From JBEKOF01 sp049513975 (GTDB lineage Bacteria; Verrucomicrobiota; Verrucomicrobiia; Limisphaerales; Palsa-1400), in contig JBEKVM010000011.1 in the NCBI GenBank assembly GCA_049513975.1, positions 9,794-73,793 on the forward strand: a stretch of 64,000 bases of DNA, written 5' to 3'. The position numbers and the translations under genes are program-made. How positions within the stretch are numbered: position 1 is the stretch's first letter; the number at the start of each line of letters is the position of its first letter. This document shows, one piece after another, positions 1-8,630 of the stretch. The notes beneath the pieces were generated by a model. That model did no database searches, had not been told where the DNA came from, and worked only from the letters and a program-made list of their open reading frames with translations.

Positions 1-899
1 GGAATTTTTTCGCCAGGCCGCACCCGCAGGGTGTCTCCTTTGCGCACCAGCGTGATGGGGAGTTCCATTTCCTGGCCGGAGCGCACCACGCGGGCGCTTT
101 TGGCGGCCTGATGGAGCAGGGCCTGGATGGCCTGGCCGGTGCGGCGGCGCGCCTTGGCTTCCAGCATCTGGCCCAGCAAGGCCAGCAAGGTGATCATGGC
201 CGCGCTGTCAAAATAAACCGGAATCGGCTCAATGGTGTGGGAGGAAACCCGGGGCGAAAGGATGAAACTCGCGATGCTGAAGATGTAGGCCGCCACCACG
301 CCCATTCCGATCAGGGTGAACATGTTCGCCCGGCGCAACACCACCGAACGCCAGGCCCGCTCCAGGATCGGACGCCCCGCCCAACAAACCACCGCTGTGC
401 ATAATCCCCATTGAATCAAATAGTTGACCTCGAACCGCCATTCCTCGAAGACGCGATAACCGAGCATGTCGCGCATCGCCAGAATCATCACCGGAATGGA
501 AAGCGCCAGCCCGGTCCAAAACCGCCGCGCCAGGTCCCCGGCGCCGGCCGGCTCCGTCTCGTCCCCGGCCCCGGCCGTCTTCGGCTCCAAATCCATCCCG
601 CAGATCCGACAACTGCCCGGCAGGTCCTGCTCCACCTCCGGGTGCATCGGGCAGGTGTAGCCTTGTACGGCTTCAGTCATAGCTGCCCCTGGAAGGGTAG
701 GGCGGGCAGTCCCCTGCCCGCCGTCGGGCATTGGCCGGGGAATGAACGTCACACTGCCGTCGTGCGGCGCCGCCGGCGGCTGGGCGAGGAATTTCTGGCG
801 GCAATGCTCGCAACAAAAAAACCAGGTTTGCCCGTCGCGTTCCGCGCGCAGGCCGCTCGCTTCATCCACCTGCATCCCGCAGACAGGATCAACGGCCAT
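1..899 (-). CDS. heavy-metal-translocating P-type ATPase, N-terminal part (runs off window)
   Basis: Only the first 299 codons are present; the gene continues past base 1. The product is an inner-membrane P1B ATPase that would export a soft metal such as copper or silver. Residues 1-40 form a YHS-type metal-binding domain (DPVCGMQVD, then CCEHCRQKF). Residues 80-107 form a second heavy-metal-binding domain (YTCPMHPEV, then CRICGMDLEP). Transmembrane segments begin near residue 125, and the first part of the actuator region follows (RRRTGQAIQALLHQAAKSARVV). The two metal domains are joined by residues 52-69, encoded by a dispersed repeat (695-745). I start at the ATG at 899 because it includes the YHS domain; an ATG at 680 would give a protein beginning at the second domain. 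The phosphorylation site and the CPC motif lie outside the window, so metal specificity cannot be read. Confidence 0.88.
   Translation of the reverse strand, partial: MAVDPVCGMQVDEASGLRAERDGQTWFFCCEHCRQKFLAQPPAAPHDGSVTFIPRPMPDGGQGTARPTLPGAAMTEAVQGYTCPMHPEVEQDLPGSCRICGMDLEPKTAGAGDETEPAGAGDLARRFWTGLALSIPVMILAMRDMLGYRVFEEWRFEVNYLIQWGLCTAVVCWAGRPILERAWRSVVLRRANMFTLIGMGVVAAYIFSIASFILSPRVSSHTIEPIPVYFDSAAMITLLALLGQMLEAKARRRTGQAIQALLHQAAKSARVVRSGQEMELPITLVRKGDTLRVRPGEKI
695..745. repeat. half copy of a dispersed palindromic repeat inside the P-type ATPase gene
   Basis: This stretch (starting GGGTAGGGCGGGCAGTCC) matches the left part of the palindromic element at 57151-57252 almost base for base over about 48 positions, with three or four substitutions. 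It lies in frame in the ATPase gene and encodes residues 52-69. The right arm of the full element is not visible here. Confidence 0.75.
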
Positions 900-985
900 A
901 CGGGGCAGGACAGCGGGTTATTTTGAATTCTGGAATCTGCATTTTAGAGCAAACTAAAAAATGATGCAGCCGAAATGAAGCTCCT

Positions 986-1010
986 CCCTCTCCTCCTCAG
1001 GAGGAGAGGG
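986..1010. repeat. dispersed CCCTCTCC...GGAGAGGG hairpin
   Basis: Two perfect 12-base arms (CCCTCTCCTCCT and its complement) are separated by one base. Related hairpins occur in every unit of the array at 1172-2222 and at 44706-44740 and 63846-63877. It lies upstream of the P-type ATPase start; no gene is seen between 900 and 1130. Confidence 0.6.
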
Positions 1011-1171
1011 CCGGGGAGAGGAGGCCGTTTGGTCGGCTTCCGTGCGGCTACAGTTTTCATGAAATTGCTATAGCCCTATTTTCCTGAAATCTGGGTTGAA
1101 GGGAAGTTTCTTTTTGCAGTCGTGACTAGCGGTGGGGCGCATCTTGACACTAGGGACTCCGTCGAACATTC

Positions 1172-2222
1172 TAATCTCGAAAAACCCGCGACTGCATTGG
1201 CCCCACAACCAGCCGCAAACCAACGACAGGCCATTGCTCTTTCCTCTCCCCCCGGGAGAGGACCAAGGTGAGGGGCTCCCAATGTGCCGGGAGGGCGCGT
1301 GTCCGCCGTCCTGTCTTCCGTCTGGTCCGCCAAAGCCTTGGCGACGGCGGAAGCCTCGGCGAAGGAGGGCGTCGAGCCCTCTATTCTCGAAAAACCCGCG
1401 ACTGCATTCCCCACCTAACCATCCGTTCACCCATAACCGCCAATTGCTCTTTCCTCTCCCCCCGGGAGAGGACCAAGGTGAGGGGGCTCCCAATGTGCCG
1501 GCAGGGCGAGACTCCGTCGAGCTCTCTATTCTCGAAAAACCCGCGACTGCCTTCCCCACCCAACCATCCGTTCACCAATAACCGCCCATTGCTCTTTCCT
1601 CTCCCCCCGGGAGAGGACCAAGGTGAGGGGGCCCCAAATGTGCCGGCAGGGCGAGACTCCGTCGAGCCCTCTTATCTTGAAAAACCCGCGACTGCATTCC
1701 CCACCCAACCATCCGTTCACCCATAACCGCCGATTGCTCTTTCCTCTCCCCCCGGGAGAGGACCAAGGTGAGGGGCTCCCAATGTGCCGGGAGGGCGCGT
1801 GTCCGCCGTCCTGTCTTCCGTCTCGTCCGCCAAAGCCTTGGCGACGGCGGAAGCCTCGGCGAAGGAGGGCGTCGAGCCCTCTATTCTCGAAAAACCCGCG
1901 ACTGCATTCCCCACCCAACCATCCGTTCACCAATAACTGCCAATTGCTCTTTCCTCTCCCCCCGGGAGAGGACCAAGGTGAGGGGGCCCCAAATGTGCCG
2001 GCAGGGCGAGACTCCGTCGAGCCCTCTATTCTCGAAAAACCCGCGACTGCATTCCCCACCCAACCATCCGTTCACCAATAACCGCCAATTGCTCTTTCCT
2101 CTCCCCCCGGGAGAGGACCAAGGTGAGGGGGCCCCCAAGGTGCCGGTAGGGCGCCTGTCCTCCGTCTCGTCCGCCAAAGCCTTGGCGACGGCGGAAGTCT
2201 TGGCGAAGGATGGCGTCGAGCC
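1172..2222. repeat. tandem repeat array of six units in two lengths
   Basis: Six copies of a unit beginning near CTCGAAAAACCCGCGACTGC start (at the CTCGA anchor) at 1176, 1386, 1531, 1676, 1886 and 2031, so the spacings are 210, 145, 145, 210 and 145. Long units carry about 65 extra bases containing TCCGCCAAAGCCTTGGCG. The sixth unit is also of the long type and decays near 2222. Each unit contains a CTCTCC/GGAGAG hairpin followed by GACCAAGGTGAGGGG. Open frames through the array are by-products of the repeat and change partner frame between units; I see no gene. Confidence 0.9.
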
Positions 2223-2453
2223 GAAACTCGATTCCTTGCTCAAATGCCCCGCTTCCACAGCGCGGGAAGCCGCAACCGAATCCGGAATTGCCCGCAGATT
2301 GACGCAGATACGGAAAAGAATAATTCTTCATCTGCGTTCATCTGCGTGATCTGCGGGCAAAAATCCCCCCCCTATTTTTAACGCAAAGCCGCAAGCGCGC
2401 GAAGACGCAAAGAGTTTTTCCCTGCTTGGCGTCTTGGCGTCTTGGCGACTCTT

Positions 2454-2534
2454 GCCCCGAAAGTTTTCGGGGTTGACCGTTGAATGGTCTTTCTTATCCG
2501 TGAAATCCGCGAAATCCGCGGTTCAATTCCTTTG
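2454..2534. repeat. direct repeat, copy 1
   Basis: About 80 bases starting with a near-palindrome (GCCCCGAAAGTTTTCGGGGT) and running through TTGACCGTTGAATGGTCTTT to GGTTCAATTCCTTTG. It is a close copy of 2691-2769. Confidence 0.8.
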
Positions 2535-2690
2535 TTTGCGGCTTTGCCGTGCCGGGGCATTCCCCTTCTTTCGCGGCCATGCCGGTTTCCTTTGTTCAGT
2601 CCACCGGTTCGTGTGCGCTCAAAACTCTGTGCTCTCCGCGTTCTCCCGTTCAAATGCTTTTTCACTTTTCAGCCGCATTTCTAACTGTCA

Positions 2691-2769
2691 ACCCCGAAAG
2701 CTTTCGGGGTTGACCGTTGAATGGTCTTTTATCCGTGTGATCCGTGCCATCCGTGGTTCAATTCCTTTG
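2691..2769. repeat. direct repeat, copy 2, with a 20-base perfect palindrome
   Basis: Second copy of the repeat at 2454-2534. Its first 20 bases, ACCCCGAAAGCTTTCGGGGT (2691-2710), form a perfect palindrome. The two copies diverge most in the middle (ATCCGTGAAATCCGCG against ATCCGTGTGATCCGTG). Confidence 0.8.
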
Positions 2770-3000
2770 GTTGCGACTCCGCTGCGCTGCGTTCTTTGCG
2801 CTGCAATAGCTCAAAATCGCGCAATTCCAACAAGATGTTTGCCACTCCTATGATTTTGCCTTCCATGATTTTGCCTTCCAACGATCTCTTTGAACAGATC
2901 GCAGAGGGCGCAGAGATTTTTCCTCTCAGTTCTCCGCGTCCTCCGCGCGCTCCTGTTCAAATCCCCTTCTTGTTTGAGCGTTCTCCTGTTCCGCCGTCCC

Positions 3001-4467
3001 CTACCGGACCGGGGCGCTTTGCATCACCGCCTGGCGCAATCTGGTTTTGACGGCTTTGAGGCGCTCGGAGTCGAGTATCTTTCCGCCGTCCTGCTCGGTG
3101 ACGTAGAAGCTGTCCACCGCCGCCCCTTTTTCCGTCAGGATTTTTGCCAGGGAGAGGTCCACCTCCAGGTCGGCCAGGGCGCGGGAAACGTCATACAACA
3201 GCCCCACCCGGTCTTCGGCCTGCAGGTCAATGATGCTGCGGGTTTCCGAGCTGTCGTTGTCCACCTCGATCAGGGTGGGGATGCGCTCCCCCTCGATGGA
3301 TTTGTAAAGGGTGGGCGCGGCCTTGGTGCGGGCGATGAGGGCGGACAAGTCCACCGGCACATCCGTCAGCACCTTGTGCGCCAGGCTCTCGAGCTTCTCC
3401 CGCTCCTCCCGGTTGGCCAGCAGCCCGGTTTTGGCGTCGGTCACGAAAAATGTGTCAATAATAATGCCATCGGTGCGCGTCAGAATTTCCGCGCTGAGGA
3501 TGTTGAACCCGGCGGCGGTCAGGCAGCCGGTGATGTTGCTGAACAGCCGGTCCCGGTCCCAGGTGCAGATCGTCACCGTGCTGTAGCCCCGGTCCGGCTC
3601 GTTCTGCCAGGTGACAATCGGCGCCAGCGCGTTCTCGTCGGTCGCCGCCAGTTGCAGGTGGATGAACCGATGCACCTGGGTCACGTCGCGCAGAATTTCC
3701 CGCGCGTCATTGACCTGGCAATAACGGGGCGGCAAATTCTGGAAATGGGCCTGCACTTCCGCCGGATCGAAGGTCGGGGGGGCCATCCGCTGCACCTCCT
3801 CCACCAGCAATTCCCGCTGGCGCTCCTCCGCCACCCGAAACTCCGTCGCCCCGGAGAGCAGCTCCGCCGCCCTGCGGTAGAGCCGCCACAGCCCCGCGTC
3901 TTTAAAGCCGTTCCACAGTTGGTCGCTCGTCGCCATCGAATCCGCCAGCGTGTGCAGCGCCAGCATGGCCAGATTCTCCGTCGTCTGAATCTGCCGGGCA
4001 AAATGGCGGATGACCGATGCGTCGTCCAGGTCGCGCCGCTGTGAAATCTGGGCCATGGCCAGATGGTTTTCAATGAGCAGGCCGAGGATGTGCGTCTTGG
4101 CGCCGTCCAATCCCAGGCGGCGGGCCACCCGCAAGGCCTGCTCGGCGCCGATCAAGGCGTGGCGGCCGGTGCGGAAGGCCTTGCCGGAATCATGCAACAA
4201 CAAGGCCAGGTAGAGCAGGAAGGGCTGTTCCACCCCGCGAAAAAGCTCGGCGTACTCGGCCAGGGGCGGCGTCTTGGCCTCCCACACCGCGTCCAGTTTT
4301 TCCAGGCAGACCAGGGTGTGTTCGTCGGCGGTGTATTGGTGATAGAACTCGTGTTGCACCAGGCAGGTCAGGCGGCCGAACTCGGGCAGGAACTTGCCCA
4401 GCAGCCCCACTTCGTGCATCCGGCGCAGGGCCGGGGCCACGTTGCCCCGCTGGTCCAGGATTTCCAA
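3001..4467 (-). CDS. glnD: GlnD C-terminal fragment (HD and two ACT domains), out of frame with the N-terminal part
   Basis: This frame encodes the uridylyl-removing and regulatory half of the bifunctional PII uridylyltransferase, the cell's glutamine sensor. It opens with EILDQRGNVAPALRRMHEV, carries the HD phosphohydrolase motif (LLLHDSGKA, about residues 89-97), and ends with two ACT glutamine-binding domains near residues 310-390 and 405-480. The only start is a TTG at 4467, inside what should be mid-protein. The upstream frame (4368-5666) holds the nucleotidyltransferase half and crosses into this one at about 4464-4475. Roughly 40 residues usually found between the two halves appear to be missing. 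I read this as one broken gene, by mutation or by an assembly error. Confidence 0.85.
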   Translation of the reverse strand: MEILDQRGNVAPALRRMHEVGLLGKFLPEFGRLTCLVQHEFYHQYTADEHTLVCLEKLDAVWEAKTPPLAEYAELFRGVEQPFLLYLALLLHDSGKAFRTGRHALIGAEQALRVARRLGLDGAKTHILGLLIENHLAMAQISQRRDLDDASVIRHFARQIQTTENLAMLALHTLADSMATSDQLWNGFKDAGLWRLYRRAAELLSGATEFRVAEERQRELLVEEVQRMAPPTFDPAEVQAHFQNLPPRYCQVNDAREILRDVTQVHRFIHLQLAATDENALAPIVTWQNEPDRGYSTVTICTWDRDRLFSNITGCLTAAGFNILSAEILTRTDGIIIDTFFVTDAKTGLLANREEREKLESLAHKVLTDVPVDLSALIARTKAAPTLYKSIEGERIPTLIEVDNDSSETRSIIDLQAEDRVGLLYDVSRALADLEVDLSLAKILTEKGAAVDSFYVTEQDGGKILDSERLKAVKTRLRQAVMQSAPVR

Positions 4468-5666
4468 AGAAACACGCGCATGAGCCGGCGCGGACTGTCT
4501 CGAAATATGCTGGACGAAAGGGGGCGCATCTCCCCGTCCACAAACTTCAACCCGTCCGCCGTCTGTTCGGGGGCCGCCTTGGGCCGGAGAAAGCCGGGCA
4601 GCCGCAGGAGCGGCCGGCGGGGAGCGGGCAGCAGCGCCAGCCGCTGCTCCACCGTGCGGGTGATGAGGTCAATATTCCGCCCGTGGGTGTAATAGACCTT
4701 CATGAATTTTTCCAGGCGCTCGCCGGGCGATCGGTCATGCCAGCCCAGGTTGGAGGCCACCGACGGCTGCACCGTTTTATTCAGGACATCGGAGGGGCGG
4801 TCCAGGAGATATTGCAGTTCATTGCGGGTGCGCAGGAGAAAGTCGTAGGCGTTTTGCAGTTGTTTGCGTTCGGCGTCGCTGATCATTTCCTTTTTCTCCA
4901 GCTCCTCCGGGGTGCGGGTGCGGTCCTTGAACCAGGCCATCCAGAACAGGTTCTGGTAATCGCGCAGGCCCCCGCAGCCGTTCTTGATGTTCGGTTCCTG
5001 CATGCAGGCCGAGTTGCCGTACTTGGTCCGCCGCGCCTCCTGGTCCAGCAGGCGCGCCTGGATATATTCATTCTCATAACCGCGCACGCACTTGGCCAGG
5101 AGCGTCTTCTCAAACCGCTCGAACAAAGCCGCGTCCCCAATAATCAAGCGCGCTTCGATCAGCGAAGTTTTGGACTGCATGTCCCCGTTGGCCACGCTGA
5201 CGCAATCCTCGACCGAACGCACCGAATGGCCGACCTTGAGGCCCAGGTCCCACAAGGTATAAAGCAGCCCGTCCACCAGCGCCGCCAGGGCGGGCCGGGC
5301 CTTGCCCCGGACCACCCCTTCCCCGTCGTGCAGAAACATGATGTCTATGTCACTATGGGGATTTAACTCCGCCCGCCCATACCCGCCGATGGCCACCAGG
5401 GCAAAGAGCTGCGGCGCCACCCCGGCCATTGCCGGCGAGCCATTTTTAATCCCCTGCAAAATATTTTGCAGGAGCAAATCGAGGATGGCCGAGCGGGCCC
5501 GGCAAATCTCCCGTCCCGATGCGCCGGCGCGATGCAGCATTTTAAGGCGGTGGTGTTCGATCTTGAGAAAGTGCTTGTACCGTCCCAATTCCTGCCGGGG
5601 CAGCACGCCGGGCGGCAGCGTCAGCCGCGCCCTGGCGTTCGCCTCGATTTTTTCCAACAACGTCAT
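4368..5666 (-). CDS. glnD: GlnD N-terminal fragment (nucleotidyltransferase domain), frameshifted near residue 399
   Basis: The N-terminal half of PII uridylyltransferase. The nucleotidyltransferase signature GGYGRAELNPHSDID lies at residues 94-108 and retains both metal-binding aspartates. The family-like sequence continues to SSSIFRDSPRRLMRVF (residue 399), after which the frame reads into unrelated residues and stops at 4368. The true continuation is in the next frame (3001-4467). The start is the first ATG after the secreted-protein gene at 5733, 66 bases upstream, so the two may share a transcript. If the break is real, the N-terminal piece could keep transferase activity without HD and ACT control. 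Confidence 0.85.
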   Translation of the reverse strand: MTLLEKIEANARARLTLPPGVLPRQELGRYKHFLKIEHHRLKMLHRAGASGREICRARSAILDLLLQNILQGIKNGSPAMAGVAPQLFALVAIGGYGRAELNPHSDIDIMFLHDGEGVVRGKARPALAALVDGLLYTLWDLGLKVGHSVRSVEDCVSVANGDMQSKTSLIEARLIIGDAALFERFEKTLLAKCVRGYENEYIQARLLDQEARRTKYGNSACMQEPNIKNGCGGLRDYQNLFWMAWFKDRTRTPEELEKKEMISDAERKQLQNAYDFLLRTRNELQYLLDRPSDVLNKTVQPSVASNLGWHDRSPGERLEKFMKVYYTHGRNIDLITRTVEQRLALLPAPRRPLLRLPGFLRPKAAPEQTADGLKFVDGEMRPLSSSIFRDSPRRLMRVFLWKSWTSGATWPRPCAGCTKWGCWASSCPSSAA

Positions 5667-5732
5667 ATCCGGGCAGAGCTTAGGGCAGAGCGCTCATTGG
5701 GGGAAATGCAAAATGCAGACTCGTCAGCACCC

Positions 5733-6773
5733 TCATGGCTTGCGCCCGGCGGTTACTTCAATCTTGACGGGTTCGGACGGAAAGCGGTTGGTGACAGCAA
5801 GAAAGTCGAAAACAGCCGTGACCTCGTTATCATTTTCACCGAATAGCTCGTGGCTCCCGCCGAAAGGCGTGGAAAGCGGCTGCCCGATTTCCAGCTTCGC
5901 CCCGCTGAATCGCACCACATACTTGCCCGGCTTGGTGATCGCGTAATGTTGGTTGAGATCAATCTTGTCGGCCAAAATTACCGACGCGCCGGACGCCACT
6001 TCGCCCTTGCGCACCGCGATTTGGCCGGGAATCTCAACACAGGGCAGCGGTTGGCCTTTGTCGTCAAGGACAGTGAGGGGCGCATAGGCCACGCCTGAGT
6101 CCATGTAATCAGCCGCCGTCTTGCCGGCGTTGGTCAGTTCCACCCGAAACAGCATGGGTGAGCCGATGATGAACCGCTGGCTCACGGGGACCAAATGGGT
6201 TTTGAGGCCCGTGAGCTTGGGTTGGAGGCTGAGGCGAATCTGTTTGATTTTGTCCTCGCGCTCCTGAAGGGCTGCCTTCTTCCGGGCGACATAGTCTTCC
6301 ATCTTGACAGGCGGATAGTCAACCACCCACGAATGATTGGTGGCAAATATGGTCCAGAACCACTGGAGAGCCGGTTTGGATTCCGGCTCAGTCAGGTTGA
6401 CGACAAGTGCATAGAGGGTGGCCTTGTCGGTCCAGTCGAACCCGCCCGGCTGGTCGCATCGGAGCGTCCAAAACCCGAAGTCTTGCGCGAGCAAAAGGCG
6501 TGTCGGGATGGTGTCGTTGAAGAAGGCTTTGGGCGAGGGCCATTGCGCGGCTTTGGCTCGAACACGGTCGGAGCAAAGAGCCAGCGCTTCCGGCCATCGT
6601 TCCGCCGCAAGAGCGTCCTGGAACCGTAAAAAGAGCATGTTGGCCTGGCGATATTCGGCGGAATGCTGGCGTGGCGGCCAAGGGGGGTGTCCCGCAAAAA
6701 CCTGGAGCGCGCCCGCCAATACGGCCGCCAGCGCAACCCGGAAACCCAGGCGGAAATTCCGGCTAATCTTCAT
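5733..6773 (-). CDS. secreted protein of unknown function
   Basis: About 346 residues. I place the start at the ATG at 6773 because it directly precedes a signal peptide (MKISRNFRLGFRVALAAVLA, cleavage probably after QVFA); upstream ATGs at 6800 and 6851 only add residues before it. The middle looks like a helical region followed by a beta-rich part, and around residues 210-330 phrases such as FRVELTNAGK and GKYVVRFSG suggest an immunoglobulin-like fold. I do not recognise the family. It lies 66 bases upstream of glnD on the same strand and 85 bases downstream of the PQQ-like gene. Confidence 0.7.
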   Translation of the reverse strand: MKISRNFRLGFRVALAAVLAGALQVFAGHPPWPPRQHSAEYRQANMLFLRFQDALAAERWPEALALCSDRVRAKAAQWPSPKAFFNDTIPTRLLLAQDFGFWTLRCDQPGGFDWTDKATLYALVVNLTEPESKPALQWFWTIFATNHSWVVDYPPVKMEDYVARKKAALQEREDKIKQIRLSLQPKLTGLKTHLVPVSQRFIIGSPMLFRVELTNAGKTAADYMDSGVAYAPLTVLDDKGQPLPCVEIPGQIAVRKGEVASGASVILADKIDLNQHYAITKPGKYVVRFSGAKLEIGQPLSTPFGGSHELFGENDNEVTAVFDFLAVTNRFPSEPVKIEVTAGRKP

Positions 6774-6858
6774 CGCCTTGTTATCGTTGTCTTGCCGCAT
6801 GGCGCGGCAGACCCGCCACGGAGCCGGCCGCAACCATGATAATTCAGCCATGAACCCG

Positions 6859-8097
6859 TCATGGCGACTCGACGGTCAGCAGGGCGACGGAATCGTGGTC
6901 GCGGATGAAGAGGCGGTTGCCGGAGACGACCGGGTAGGCGAAGGTGGCTGAATCGGCCACCTTGATGCTGGCCACTTCGGTGTAGGCCTTGTCGGTGGGT
7001 TGCAGGACAACCAACTGCATCTTCGGGGTCAGCGCCAGGAGGACCGAGCCGGCATCCACCACCGAACCGTAGCCCTGCGGACCTTTGGCATCGGTGTCCG
7101 TCCAGGCCACCTCGCCGGTCTTGGCGTTGACGCAGAACAAATTGCCGCGCTGGGTGAGGCCATAGAGGAAGCCGTCCTTGAGCACGGCGGTGCTGAACTG
7201 CGGGGAAACCTGGGCGGCGGTCCAAAGATCCGACGTGGCAAAGGCGTCGCCTTGCTTGGCGACTTTGACCGCGTGAACGCCGCGACCGGCCCCGGCGTAG
7301 ATGAGCGTGTCTCCGTCAACAATCGGCGTGGCGGCGTTGTAATTCATGCCCTGCGCCGCGAAGGGCGTTTGCCAGGCCATCTTGCCATCAGCAAGGCCGA
7401 TCCCCACAATACTCTTGTCGGTGAGGGCGACGACGATTTTTATGCCCGCCACGGTCATGACTGCCGGGGAAGAGTAGCCTGGTCCCGCGCCCGTCCAGTG
7501 CCATTTCTCGTCGCCGGATTTCAGATCATAAGCCGCCACGCCGCCATCGGAGGAGCCGCCCACCTGCACCACGCACATGCCATCGGCGATCAGCGGAGAG
7601 GAACCGGTGTAAAACCTGGGCCAAGTGGTGGCGTCTTTCTTCTGCCAAAGCTGTTTGCCATCGGCCGCGTTCCAGCAGCTCAGGATGCCGGTCACGCCGA
7701 ATGTCACCACCTTGCCGTCGGCGACCGCCGGCGAACTGCGCGGCCCGGCATGTTGCTGCCCGGCCGGCGGCGCCGGCTGGGGCGCCTCATACTTTTGCCG
7801 CCAGATTTCCTTGCCGTCGGCGGCGTTGAGGCAGATGACGTTTTCCTCGGCGTCCACCCGCGAGAAGACGAAGAGCTTGTCGCCGACCAGGGCCGGGGTG
7901 GTGTCGCCCAGGCCGACGGTCTGTTTCCATTTCTGGGTCAGTTGGGCCGGCCAGGTTTTGGGGGCCTTGAAGCCGTCCACTTTGGCGTCGCGATTGGGGC
8001 CGCGCCATTGGGGCCAATCCTGGGCCGGAAGGGAGAGGGCAGAGGCAAGGAGAAGGCCGCTGACCATGGCGGTCTGAAGGAGGGTTCTATTCTTCAT
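6859..8097 (-). CDS. secreted PQQ-like beta-propeller protein
   Basis: About 412 residues with a signal peptide (MKNRTLLQTAMVSGLLLASA) cut before QDWPQWRGPNRDA. The WPQWRGPNRD motif and the repeated GxxLW/GKxxW blades (CLNAADGKEIW, CWNAADGKQLW, CVNAKTGEVAW) identify the PQQ-like (YVTN/Kelch-type) propeller family common in Verrucomicrobiota and Planctomycetota. Many relatives are periplasmic and have no proven cofactor, so enzyme activity should not be assumed. The ATG at 8097 is chosen because it starts the signal peptide; the longer frame to 8190 adds residues with no signal character. Confidence 0.85.
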   Translation of the reverse strand: MKNRTLLQTAMVSGLLLASALSLPAQDWPQWRGPNRDAKVDGFKAPKTWPAQLTQKWKQTVGLGDTTPALVGDKLFVFSRVDAEENVICLNAADGKEIWRQKYEAPQPAPPAGQQHAGPRSSPAVADGKVVTFGVTGILSCWNAADGKQLWQKKDATTWPRFYTGSSPLIADGMCVVQVGGSSDGGVAAYDLKSGDEKWHWTGAGPGYSSPAVMTVAGIKIVVALTDKSIVGIGLADGKMAWQTPFAAQGMNYNAATPIVDGDTLIYAGAGRGVHAVKVAKQGDAFATSDLWTAAQVSPQFSTAVLKDGFLYGLTQRGNLFCVNAKTGEVAWTDTDAKGPQGYGSVVDAGSVLLALTPKMQLVVLQPTDKAYTEVASIKVADSATFAYPVVSGNRLFIRDHDSVALLTVESP

Positions 8098-8303
8098 AAA
8101 CGATGGTGTTAAATGCTTGAGTGACAAGTCGCCAGTCAAAGCTGGTGTGAGATCGGAACCGAGGGTAATCCCGCCCGGTCCGTGGTTCAATGAAAAAGTA
8201 CTTTGATTTGGTTTGATTTGGTTTGATGGGAAAAGCCCGTTCTGGAGCGCAAATTATTCATGGACAGGCACTTGAATTGATTTGCCGTGAAGAGAGCAAT
8301 AAT

Positions 8304-8368
8304 TGGGGTCACATCTAAACATTCTACATTCTCTCCATCCAAATGTCGAATGTTTAGATGTGACCCCA
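8304..8368. repeat. long inverted repeat (27-base arms, 11-base loop)
   Basis: Left arm 8304-8330 and right arm 8342-8368 begin and end with TGGGGTCACATCTAAACATT and its complement and pair at 26 of 27 positions. The TGGGGTCA ends resemble REP elements mobilised by IS200-like REP-associated transposases, but no transposase lies in the window. Apart from this, 8098-8603 holds no recognisable gene; a short TTTGATTTGG tandem repeat lies near 8200. Confidence 0.85.
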
Positions 8369-8630
8369 GTTCGTTCACTGCATGATAACTTGCCGGGGAT
8401 TGCTCCCCGCCCTCCGCGCCGGCGCTGGCCGCCACCTGCCGGAGGCGGCCCGGACTGTGTGCCTCCGTTTCTCACGCTGACGATTCAACCATAGGTTCTA
8501 ATTTTTGTCAAGCCCCCGGTTTGAAGAAAATGCAGAATTGCGCGCGTCGCAAAATGCAGATTGCGATGATCTGGCGGGTGGGGCTGTGTTCTGACTTGCA
8601 AATATGTCCAGCTTGGATGACCATTATCTT

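Larger units (their letters stand above)
2223..3000. other. non-coding repeat-rich spacer
   Basis: No believable gene lies here. The stretch contains short phrases of dispersed intergenic type (ATCTGCGTTCATCTGCGTGA near 2330, GCAGAGGGCGCAGAG near 2900) and the paired repeat described separately at 2454-2534 and 2691-2769. The downstream end abuts the stop codon of the glnD fragment. Confidence 0.6.

Noticed and set aside
1172..2222. CRISPR array
   Set aside because: Units are 145-210 bases and almost identical throughout, without unique spacers; there are no cas genes in the window.
1076..2349. Several open frames of 60-190 residues on both strands
   Set aside because: They are translations of the tandem array; both strands are open in several frames because the unit lacks stops, and no start or family pattern is present.
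2434..3050. Open frames of 66-139 residues between the array and glnD
   Set aside because: They run through direct repeats in different frames and have no family-like sequence.
4440..4480. Programmed ribosomal frameshift in glnD
   Set aside because: There is no clear slippery heptamer and the join would still lack about 40 family residues, so a deletion or sequence error fits better.
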